Shown: piece after piece, positions 42,577-52,015 of the stretch
Numbering within the stretch: the first letter of the stretch is position 1
Layout of the letters: the number at the start of each line of letters is the position of its first letter
NCBI GenBank assembly: GCA_030220185.1
Contig: JASPKZ010003415.1
Coordinates: forward strand, 1,080,001-1,144,000
DNA: 64,000 bases
Origin: Diploptera punctata
Lineage: Eukaryota > Arthropoda > Insecta > Blattodea > Blaberidae
Reading direction: 5' to 3'
Made by a program: the position numbers and the translations under genes
Notes under the pieces: model-generated
Seen by the model: the letters and a program-made list of their open reading frames with translations, nothing else
What the model was told of the DNA's origin: nothing
Databases searched by the model: none

Positions 42577-44126
42577 CAGTGGAGGAAATTGGTATAAAGC
42601 CACTAACTTTTAGTAGTAAAACAACCTGAAATATTTATGCAAATACCGTATGTGTGTCATAGATTACATATAATTATCTTTGACATAATTTCATACAGGT
42701 CTCCTCATTTTGTATTTATTATATATGTAAATAATTCGTAAAATCTAAGAAAACTCTGTCCTAGGGGTGGAAATCGGTATAAAGCCAGGTCAACTTTGGC
42801 TCTTCCAGAGACATAAATGTAAACAAAACACTGCAATTACATGGAGACGACGTGTCTGTGAGCATCGTTCATCAGTTACAAGTCAGCAGTGCGTACAATT
42901 CCACGTGGAAAGCCTCTATCAAATGAAGAGAAATCAAGAGTTAGTGCCTTCAAGGAGATGGGCCTTTCCAATGGACAAATACCTACGAAATTGGGGCTTC
43001 AAGATGTGTCATTGATAATTTTGTCAAACTGGGCTCACAATATAAAAAAAAGGGAAATATGGACGGACAAGAAAATAGTCTGAGCGCACTAAACGTTTCA
43101 TTTTACGTAAAGCAAAAGGTAAGAGTATGTTTTCTTCTCAAATCCAGGCTGATTTGAAGTTGCCAGTAACAGCCAGACGAGTAAGACAAATTCTGTCAGA
43201 AGACAAGAACCTAAAATTAAAAAAAAAGTCTTAGTAAACTACCTCTGAACATTGCACATAAGAAAGCTAGAATGACTTTTGCTGAAGAACACATGTCCTG
43301 GACCTCAGAATGGAATAAAATAATGTTCAGTGATGAGAAGAAGTTTAATCTGGACGGGCCTAATGGCCTTCAGTATTACTGGAACGACCTCCGTACTGAA
43401 GAGCAAGTTAGAATGAGTAGAAACTTCGGTGATGGAGGCGTTATGATTTGGGCAGCATTCTGCTTTAAAGTAAGATCAAAAATAGCATGGATACGCACCA
43501 AGATGAATTCTGAGTCCTATACTGAGGGGCTTCTGGAGTCCTAATTGATACGAATGTATGAGAAATTTGACGAAGATCTAATTTTTCACCAAGATAATGC
43601 TTCCATTCACGTGTCTGCCAAATCAAAGGAGTGGTTCAGGAAGAAAGAAATGCCACTTTTGACGTGGCCAGTAAGAAGTCCTGATTTAAAGCCGATTGAG
43701 AACTTATGGAGGATCCTGGCAAGGCGTGTGTATCGCAATGGACGGCAGTTTGGGACAGTGACTGAGCAGAAAAATATTATTCAGGAAGAGTGGGCTTCAA
43801 TACCAAAGAGAATCTTCCCAGTAATTAACAACAGTGGGAGTTCAACTAAATTTTAGATCTTTGTTGTAAACTTTGCGCTCAGTCTTTTTTGGTTTAATCT
43901 GTGAAATACATAAATTGCCTTTATGCTAATTTCCACCCATATGTGAGAATGGTTTCAGTTTTCATGTACTTTTTTGAACGGAAATGGATAATTAATTTTG
44001 ACATTATTTGTGTGTGTTTTATACTCAATCACCTCCTAAGTTAATATAGAAAAATGCCAAAGAAAAGAGTAAATAAACTTGTGTTAACCCTTTTAACAAG
44101 TGGCTTTATACCAATTTCCTCCACTG
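42577..44126 (+). mobile_element. Tc1-like transposon, 1.55 kb, inactive
   Basis: Terminal inverted repeats CAGTGGAGGAAATTGGTATA (from 42577) and TATACCAATTTCCTCCACTG (to 44126), each bordered by TA. The repeats continue AAGCCACT / AGTGGCTT. GAAATCGGTATAAAGCCAG near 42770 looks like an internal repeat of the end, as in Tc1 elements with extra transposase-binding sites. One transposase gene inside. Confidence 0.95.
42889..43855 (+). pseudogene. Tc1-like transposase, one in-frame stop and frameshifts
   Basis: N-terminal helix-turn-helix: RTIPRGKPLSNEEKSRVSAF, KEMGLSNGQIPTKLGL. After a frameshift: SMFSSQIQADLKLPVTARRV, RQILSEDKNLK. After a second: MTFAEEHMSWTSEWNKIMFS, DEKKFNLDGPNG (first Asp), GDGGVMIWAAF, a TAA stop at 43542-43544, LIFHQDNASIHVS (second Asp), LLTWPVRSPDLKPIENLW (the DDE glutamate). 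The catalytic triad survives, but breaks make it non-functional. The starting codon appears as GTG in the frame; an ancestral ATG is likely. Confidence 0.93.
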
Positions 44127-44261
44127 TACACTTGCAACGGATCTGAGAAATCTCATTCGATTAAAAAAGTAAAATATCTAAATATAATGCATAACTAGAC
44201 ATATTTAAATAATGAAACTCAAAATTTTATATAGATTTGATAAATACTTATTTTATTTAAC

Positions 44262-44310
44262 ATTCGTAACAGCTGTTTCTTTACACTTTATCTTCTTCAG
44301 ACGAATGCCA
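44262..44310 (-). ncRNA. Hammerhead-ribozyme-like motif 1 (Penelope-type)
   Basis: On the minus strand: CATTCGT, core box CTGAAGA (44300-44294), a weak stem II region, GAAA (44279-44276), palindrome ACAGCTGT (44276-44269), T, ACGAATG. Helix I is seven perfect pairs (CATTCGT/ACGAATG). Helix III is the self-complementary ACAG/CTGT, which has no loop in a monomer and would form best between two molecules, as described for hammerheads of Penelope-like elements. Predicted cleavage is after T at 44268. Confidence 0.6.
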
Positions 44311-44361
44311 TAAATACAAATATATTTTCTATTTATGTATACAACATTTATTTCTATTTAA

Positions 44362-44413
44362 TGACTTTCATCTGATGAAGATACAGTGCATTGAAACAGC
44401 TGTTATGAATGTT
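44362..44413 (+). ncRNA. Hammerhead-ribozyme-like motif 2 (Penelope-type)
   Basis: Plus strand: TTCAT, core CTGATGA (44372-44378), AGATACAGTGCATT, GAAA (44393-44396), palindrome ACAGCTGT (44396-44403), T, ATGAATGTT. Helix I pairs TTCAT with ATGAA, then after a mismatch further pairs. Compared with the inverted motif at 44262, the second helix I pair is A-T here and G-C there, a compensatory change. It is followed by GTTAAATAAAATAAATATTT, also shared with motif 1. Confidence 0.62.
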
Positions 44414-44464
44414 AAATAAAATAAATATTTATGAAACTTATTAAAAATGTTGTTAATTTTATTT

Positions 44465-45187
44465 ATTAATTAAGATAAATATAACCCAGGATGGAGAAGA
44501 TGTAAATTATATATGTAATCAGTTGTCAACAACATATCAGAAATGGGGTTTGAAAATCAATAAAAAACAGAGTATTTAACAAATGACCCAGATGAATTAT
44601 ACATTGATAGGGTAAAGATAAAGAAGAGCGATAGTTTTTGTTATTTGGGGATCAATTATAGAGAAAGATGGCATATCAAATAAAAAATAGCAAAAAGGAT
44701 CAGTAATGGAAGAAAAACCATAGGAATGTTAAACTCTATACTATGGAGTAAAAATATCATTAATCGAACAAAGAAACTAATTTATAAGTCCATACTAGAT
44801 ATTACAATGTTATATGGATCGTAAGTTTGGACAATGACACAACAACATACCAACCGAAAACCTGTAGTTGAACTGGATTTTTGGAGAAGAGCTGGCAGAA
44901 AATCACGACTGGAAATAATTAGAAATACAGAAAATAAAAAATGGAAGTATGCAAAAACAAATACAATGGATGAGATTGAACACAAGGTTAAAATGGTATG
45001 GACACGTAAGAAGAATGCAGGATGAAAAACACCAAAGGTCGTCTATGCATGGAAAATTGAAAGAAGGAGCAGAAAAATAAGACCAAGAACAACCTGGAAG
45101 AACAATATTCAGAATTCAATGAGGAAATTTGGTGTAACTGATGAAGACACAGAGGACAGAGAACGATGGAGAACTTTAGTTAGGTGA
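44465..45187 (+). pseudogene. LG LINE reverse transcriptase C-terminal half, degraded
   Basis: TYQKWGLKINKKQS, a CYLGIN-like segment, KNIINRTKKLIYKSILDITM, LYGS followed by VWTMTQQHTN, VELDFWRRAGRKSRLEIIR, NTMDEIEHKV, TWKNNIQNSMRKFGVTDEDT and EDRERWRTLVR. Stops and frameshifts throughout. A different family from LA, LB and LC. Confidence 0.85.
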
Positions 45188-45189
45188 AT

Positions 45190-46288
45190 CTGTAAATGCT
45201 TGTTACAAACTGATAGTCTATAATTCTGTAATGATTTATGTATTTTTTTAACTCGTGTTAATCATTAAGATTGGAAGAAGAAAACTCTCAATAACGAGGA
45301 AAGTTCTCAAAATGATTGTATGAAAATACATTATGGATTTTATTCAAGTAAACACCAAATAAATAAATTAATTGAAAACTAGATATCTTGCGTCAAATAA
45401 ATACAAAACAAAAATAATGAGATCCCTCCTCACAACCATAGGCCCAACAAAAACAAATGCGCTATGAGTCATTAGTACTGTATTTTAAATGTCGGACCAG
45501 GACGTAGACCCGTAACCAAACACATAACATCGTCGAATAGACTTTCTTTCCATTTATTCCATAAAGCTGGAAAGTACAATAGATCTTTGAAGTCGCAGTG
45601 CTAGTACACTTTGCTCTCTCAGTTTAAATAAAATATATATATAGAAAATTAATGAGAAAAAGAAAAAAATGTACATTCCAACTATAAAATCTGGAAGACA
45701 TAGAGGTTATTGGTTAATATTCGGTGTTAGGGCCCTATTCCTAAATTCATAGCGCATGATATTCAGTACTGATACTTCGGTATCTATGACAAATTAGTAC
45801 AGTCTATAGCGGTGAGTCACTAAAGTTACACTCGCCATCTTAAATACTCATCTCTATAATAACAGCATTAATTAAACCCATTTATTTTCCTTTTAAGAAA
45901 TTAATATTTCGTTTTTTGTTTGATTTACGTTTCTAAATTATTTCGTACAATTAACAAATCCCGATTTTCTTCTTCCAGGCTACCACTCAATAAGAAAGAT
46001 TTAAAAATAGAGCATTACTAACTGAATATTTTAAAAATAAGGGATAATTGGTCTGAAATGTCCATTTCAAGCTCCACGAGATCTTGAACAAGTGTGAGAA
46101 AAGGTTTTATACGTTATTTTATTTCTGCTACTAGTGGGTATTATCAGAATCGATACACACGATATTTTGTCGCACTCTTTGAAATACACTTGCCGTCTGG
46201 GGACCTAGTAACCACTTCCTTCTACTAAAAGTTTTATGTGATAAACCTGATAATGCTTATTATGAAAAACAGTGCCAAGAATAAAAAA
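45190..46288. other. Unannotated AT-rich sequence
   Basis: No feature recognised. Confidence 0.5.
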
Positions 46289-46289
46289 A

Positions 46290-46385
46290 AGGACTCGGAA
46301 ATTTCTTGAATGAAAACCAGAGGAAAAGCGGCCAACATATAGCTCGAGGATGAGATGGGTTAATAAAATTAATGTATCATGGATG
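46290..46385 (+). pseudogene. LC (RTE-like) scrap
   Basis: KFLE*KPEGKRPTYSSRMRW followed by VNKINVSW: the GKPEGKRPVGRPRMRWENNIN segment of LC, diverged. Confidence 0.65.
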
Positions 46386-46399
46386 ACCAATAGTTTTTA

Positions 46400-46922
46400 A
46401 TGTAACTACTGGTCTATTAATTTCATCCACACTTTGACTACTGCGACATATTACTGACTAATCTGACAACTGATCTATCTGATATACTACAGCGTGCTCA
46501 TAATGCGTGCATTCGATTTATGTTCAATCTCCGTCGTTATGACCACGTGTCTCCTTCATTTCAGGCCTTATCATGGCTACGCCTAAATGACAGAAGAACT
46601 TTACATTCACATATCTTACTATTCCAAATTCTGCACACAGATTTACCAAGTTATTTAACAACACGTTTTCAAAATTTATCGGCTCATCACAATTTAGGAA
46701 CAAGATAACAAGACTCTTGTTTACTTTTGATACCACAGCACAGGACATGTCTATACTCTGAATATTACACAATATTTATGATTAGAATATGGAACTCACT
46801 TCCCAGTCATGTCAGGGATTGTCAATCGCTATCATTATTTAAATTCAAACTAACTGATATCTTAAGTTCGACACAATGAAAACATTAACTGCATAACAAC
46901 TATATAGAACATTCTATAAATA
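46400..46922 (+). pseudogene. LB LINE ORF2 C-terminus, left half of a split element (nest level 1)
   Basis: DLSDILQRAHNACIRFMFN, LRRYDHVSPSFQALSWLRLN, LHSHILLFQILHTDLPSYLT and FQNLSAHHNLGTR, then a stop; after further frame changes IWNSLPSHVRDCQSL and KLTDI. Corresponds to 17960-18375 of the LB element at 16 kb. It stops at the 15-bp direct repeat 46923-46937; its 3' UTR and tail continue at 54628. Confidence 0.88.
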
Positions 46923-46937
46923 ATCATCTAGGAAGCT

Positions 46938-47633
46938 TACTTCCTTACTTACTTAGTCACTGGCACTATCGAACCCGTACGTTCATGGCCGCGCGGTCAT
47001 AAGCTCTCCATATATCCCTATCCTGAGCCAATGCTTTCCAATCATTCACTGTATAATCTACTTCCATCAAATCATAGTTAATGTTGTTCTCCCACCTCAT
47101 TCTTGGTCTACCAACTGGGCGTTTTCCTTCTGGCTTTCCTACAAGAAGTTTCCATGCACGTCTTTCATTCCACATACGCGCAACATGCCCTGCCCATCGC
47201 AGTCGATGAGACTTAACTGTTCTTATTATATCTGGCTTCCTATAAAGACCATGTAGTTCATTGTTATGTAGTCTTCTCCATTCACTTGTCTGTTCATCTC
47301 TCTTTGGTCCAAAAATTTTCCTAACAACTTTATTCTCAAATACTCGTAATTTCCTTTCCTCCCTTAAAGTAAGAGTCCATGTTTCGCACCCATATAATAT
47401 AACTGGTAGAATAATAGTTTTATATATTTTCAGCTTAACGTTTTTTTAAAGGAGTTGGGACATCAAAAGTCTCTGCAATGCATAATAGCACGCATTTCCA
47501 GAAATGAGCCTATGTTTAATTTCTTTGTGCATCTCATTCCTATTTGTGATTATTGTTCCTAGGTATTTGAATTCAGCCACTTCCTCAATATTTCCCTCAT
47601 TTGTCATTAGCGGTCCATTTCCATTATATACTG
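46938..47633 (-). pseudogene. LC (RTE-like) element, 3' part (nest level 2)
   Basis: Minus strand from 47633: GNGPLMTNEGNIEEVAEFKY, YKTIILPVILYGCETWTLT, then LHGLYRKPDIIRTVKSH-like sequence, WNERRAWKLLVGKPEGKRPV and DRAAMNVRVR, then GTTCGATAGTGCCAGTGACT and an (AAGT)n tail ending at 46938. The ORF1/2 break at TAGAAATTC is exactly where the 5' part at 52016 stops, so both are one element. Confidence 0.93.
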
Positions 47634-47639
47634 AATTTC

Positions 47640-47676
<37 letters not shown>

Positions 47677-47922
47677 GCTTTATTTTACCTGGCAGAGTTA
47701 AGGCCTTAAGGCCTTGTCTACCACTCAACCAGGTTTAAAAAAAATACAAAAGAAAAGTCTTAAATCTAAATTACAATATATATATAAACGATTACAAGTT
47801 ATGAATACAATACAATTAATATTTATAATGTATTTTGATTTACTCTAAATTTAACGAATTAAATATATAATATGTACAAAATATATAAAAAACGAGGAAA
47901 AGATTAATGACATAGTATAAAA

Positions 47923-50898
47923 TTAAATAAATAGAGAAAAATAATTATTAGACAACAGGTAACTGTATAAGCGTGACTTAAAGGTGCCAAGTGTGCGGCA
48001 ACCCCTGATATCTTGAGGAAGGAGATTCCAGGAGCGGGCGGAGGCTACTGTGAAGGAAGTAGAATAGGAGGAAGTGCTATGAAGAGGAATTGTTAGCAGA
48101 TTGCTATCTTGTGACCTAGTGTCAATATTGTGGTAGGAGGATAACTTCTCAAATCTGGACGCCAGGTAAGTAGGAATGTAGGAATTCAGAAGCTTGAAAA
48201 GTAGCGAAAGAGAGTGCAATTCCAGTCTGTCAGTCAGCCGGCGCCAAGAGAGGTTAGTAAAGTGTTCGGCAATATGGTCATAACGGCCGGCAGTTGAAAA
48301 TGAATCGAATGCAAGCATTATGAACACGCTGCAGTCGCTGCGACAAGGCATAGTTTAGATCATTATATATACTGTCCACAATAATCGACGTGTGGTAACA
48401 CAAGATTCTGCACTAGGATTTGTTTTAACGAAACTGGGAGAAAAATCTTTCAACGTCTAAGATAAATGTAAGATGGAGAACGTCTTTTTACATATGTGTA
48501 TTCACTTGTGTTTGCCAGGTTAAAATTTGCGTATAGATGTAGTCCAAGATCTATTACGAAGAGAAGAATAAGGGATAATTATATTATATATAGTTAATGT
48601 TTGGAAGTGTAGATATGTCAAGGTTGTGTAAAGCAGTCTTTGTTGTTCCATTAGAATTACTTGTGACTTGTTAGGATGTTTAGATTTAGACCGATACTTG
48701 AAGACCAGTTAAAGATGGATATCGAGCTCGTCATTCATTTTCATCAAGCTGTTGATAGAGAGAATGAGGAGGTGAATGTAGGTAAATGTGGAGATCATCA
48801 GCATGAGGTGTGGGTGAGAACAGCAGTGCTTTAGTACAGTTGCCAAATCATTTATGTATATTGAGAAAAGAAGCTGTCCGAGAACCCTGCCATGGAGGGG
48901 ACTCCAGCCGGGCACCGTTACGCCAAGTCGAAGATCTAGAGTGGAATGAAACGTATTGTTGAACGACCGTGCAGGTATGAGTCGAACCAGGATTACAGCG
49001 CGGTCAGACCAATGTAGGTGCTTGGGCTTTATTCATAAGTCAAGTCGTGGTCTACTGCTGGCAAAAGCTTTGCTGAAGTCAAGTAAGGTTAAAGGGAGTC
49101 AATTGATCGTCGGTTCCACGGCTTCACGAATATCGTCGGTCATTTTTAGCCCCAAGCTGTGGTTGTGCTATGACCAGATCTAAAGCCGGATTGATAAGGA
49201 TCAAGGAGGTGATTTTCTTGGAGATAATCATTCATTATGCCTTATGTACAATATATTCCAGGGCTTTAGATAATGTCCGGAAGGATGCTAATCGGTCTGA
49301 AAGTCATTACCCCAGTTTAGTAGGGGTACCTTATTTTTGGTATAGGCCGAACTCTAGACTGGTTCCATACAATAGGGGACAGATAGAAGTTATAAGGGAA
49401 GCATTGCAAATATGAGTCAATGTGGGTAGTATAATGTCAATGATTTTATTTCGCATTAAAATGATGATTGATGTATGTTCCGTGCGCAGTTGGATTTAAT
49501 CAGCTGAAGTGCTTTTTAACGTCTATAGGCGAAATGTCGTAAAAGTACAATTTTACTCTTCCTCTATGGGGGGATGGGGATAAGTCTTTAAGAGTGTCTA
49601 TTTTAGTCTTGTTGTCTGGAGGTGTCATGGGTATTGAGGTAAAATGTTCATTTAAGTCATCTACAGAAATGTCTATAGAGTCAGTTGAGGGATTCAACTG
49701 TCTAAGTCCCAATGCACGGAGCTTTCGCCAAGTGTCCCGTGCACTTATTTCAGGTCCGATTATACTGTGGGCGTGTCGTAGTTTGGTATTACGTATAGTT
49801 TGTGTAGTTGTGTTTCTAAGTTCTTTGTACAGTTGCCAGTTCTCGTCATTTTTATGTCGTCTGTATGTTCGGTATGCTTTGTCTCGTTTTGACATAAGTT
49901 CACGTATTGAATTATTCATCCAGGGAGCAGGGGAGCGGGAAAATCGTCGGGTTTTTACTGGTGCATGTCTTTCGTATAGTTGTAGTATCAGTGTATTAAA
50001 TGTGTCTACTTTTTCATCAACTGATCTAAGATTCCATATTGAATACCAAGGTAGTTCTAAAGCGTCTGATTTTAGTTTTAGTATCGTCTATGTTTTGTAA
50101 ATTTCTGTACGTAATTAATTTAGAGCGGTTTTTAGGACATTGGAGTGAGTATTCTACGAATACAATGTCATGAGCAGATATGCCAGGAGCAGGAATTTGT
50201 CCATATGACAGTACTTTCTGTGGATGTGTAGTCACAATTAAGTCCAGTAGAGTGTCGGAAGTAGCAGTGTGGTGTGTGGCAGAGAGAGGAACAATGGTCA
50301 TATTAAAGCTTTGGAACATATTTTTAAGTTGTATGGCTGGTGAGTCAGTCTGAAGAAGATTTGTATTAAAATCACCTGCGACAATAACGTGTTCATAATG
50401 AGGCAATGAATCGTTCAGAGCGTTTTCTAGATCCGAAAGGTGCCCAATTTTTGGAGGTTTGTATACAATGCATAAGAGACATTTTTTTAGACTGGCTTGA
50501 ATTTCTACGAATAAGAACTCGGGGCGAGCGGAATATACAGAAGGGGACTTGTGGACAATTCTTGGATTAAGCTCATTTGATATAAAGGCACAAACTCCTC
50601 CACCTCTTTTATCTATTCTGTCATTTCTGAGCAGTGTATATCCGTCTAGGTGAACAAGGGACGAAGGTATGGATGGGGTGAGCCAGTTTTCCGAAATTAA
50701 AATGGCGCTCAGTCCAAGAGATGAAAATATGGCTTGAAACTCATCAAAGTGGGACAGAATGCTTTGTGAATTTACGTGAGCGATTTTAAGTGATGATTTA
50801 TCAATAGAAAATGCATTCCTAAGTAGACTGGTAGTTGTTTTTGGAGGGGATGGTAGGGATTGAGGAATGCTGCTACCTGTGTTAAAAGCTGTCTGCAC
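47923..50898 (-). pseudogene. LB ORF2: AP-endonuclease, reverse transcriptase, C-terminal domain (multiply frameshifted)
   Basis: Endonuclease 50898-50026: LKIAHVNSQSILSHFDEF, SAILISENWLTPS, RGGGVCAFISNEL, HVIVAGDFNTNLL, SDTLLDLIVTTHPQKV and PGISAHDIVFVEYS. After a frameshift: WMNNSIRELMSKRDKAYRTY and EISARDTWRKLRALGL (49919-49500). RT motif B survives as VLGQLLFSIYIND (48915-48709); motif C reads HADD in another frame. C-terminus 48351-47923: RYDHIAEHFTNLSWRRL, SARSWNLLPQDIRGCR. The RT fingers and motif A between 48950 and 49500 are scrambled. Not active. Confidence 0.9.
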
Positions 50899-51194
50899 AA
50901 TAAGAGGGTGATTGCAGAAGGTGAGTGAGTCAAGGGTTGCAAATAATTCATCATTTGTCAGCTCAATGTTGCCAATAGCAGAAAGTAAAAATAAACTATG
51001 TACTGTAATAACTCTAATAAAATTAAAATAATTTAGCTAAACAAATAACTTAAAAAATGAAAATAAAACAAGTAAGTTGTCCTAAATAAAAAATAATAAA
51101 CTTAAAACTTACCTAAATTAGAAATAAATTAACAATATAATTGTTAGCAAAGAAAAGACAAATAAAGTAAACATATTTTACACTCAGGTCCTAT

Positions 51195-51880
51195 CTAGTT
51201 GATATCCGTAGAAGATCTAATTTTGCGTTTTTTGCCATTTACTTTGGCTATGACGGCACCGTCCATTGTCCATACATTTTGAATACCGTATTTTTGTATA
51301 CTGTCTTGTAGCAGGCGATAGCGACACTTCGTTAGGTCCTCGCGAACAGTGACCCCACTTCCTTTCAACTTTTTCTTGCTTAGAAAAACTTCACTGCGCT
51401 TGCGGTAACTAAACAATTTCACTATTATAGCCCGCGGTCTTTCTGCATTATTAACACCAACACGGTGACTTCTGTCAATGTCTGTCACTGATAGATCGAC
51501 ACCGATTTTTTTGGCCACCTCGATGGCTTTCTGGTCAGTGTCCTCTCCGGCCTCTTCTTTTACACCAAAAATTCTGAGGCATTGACGTCTCTGGTATTGT
51601 TCTAGATCGTCTAATTTATTTCCAACACCTCAATCTTTCTGTCTTTTTCATCGAGGGTCTTTTTCAGATCCTCAATTACTTTAGTGTTGTCCTCGATGGT
51701 CTTCTGCAGTTCCGCCACTACCTGGCCCCGCAACATGGACACAAACACCTGCAGAGTGCTGGGATCCTGCAGCGCCTCTTTCACCACACGTTTCACTGCT
51801 TCCTCCGTAGAACTTGTCGAATCATTGTTTGAATTACGTGTGTTTTTACCCATGTTGTTAAATGTACACACTTTTGGCAA
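51195..51880 (-). pseudogene. LB ORF1 protein (coiled coil + RRM-like), one frameshift
   Basis: Starts MPKVCTFNNMGKNTRNSNND; coiled coil in the TIEDNTKVIEDLKKTLDEK region; a 1-base loss in an A-run near 51617 shifts the frame at LENKLDDLEQYQRRQ. It continues CLRIFGVKEEAGEDTDQ, VDLSVTDIDRSHRVG, PRAIIVKLFSYRKRSE, LKGSGVTVREDLTK and a basic end KVNGKKRKIRSSTD. Layout as in L1-type ORF1. The first or second Met (51851) could be the start. Confidence 0.88.
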
Positions 51881-52015
51881 TAACTGATATAAATTTAAAC
51901 TTAAACTGACTACGAATATACAACTTTAACTATGAAATAACGAAGGCACCTGCTGAAAAGTAACTTAAAACCTGGAGCGTAACTTGTGCGTGTTAGTAGC
52001 TAGCCGCCATGACAC

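Larger units (their letters stand above)
47642..52015 (-). mobile_element. LB LINE, near full length (~4.37 kb), inserted in LC (nest level 3)
   Basis: On the minus strand: 5' UTR from 52015 (GTCATGGCGGCTAGCTACTA), ORF1 (51880-51195), ORF2 (50898-47923), and a 3' UTR with AAGGCCTTAAGGCC, CTGCCAGGTAAAATAAAGCT and (ATT)n. It splits the LC coding sequence between TAGAATT and TAGAAATT (plus strand AATTCTA 52016-52022, AATTTCTA 47634-47641), which represent a short target-site duplication with one indel. Confidence 0.92.
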
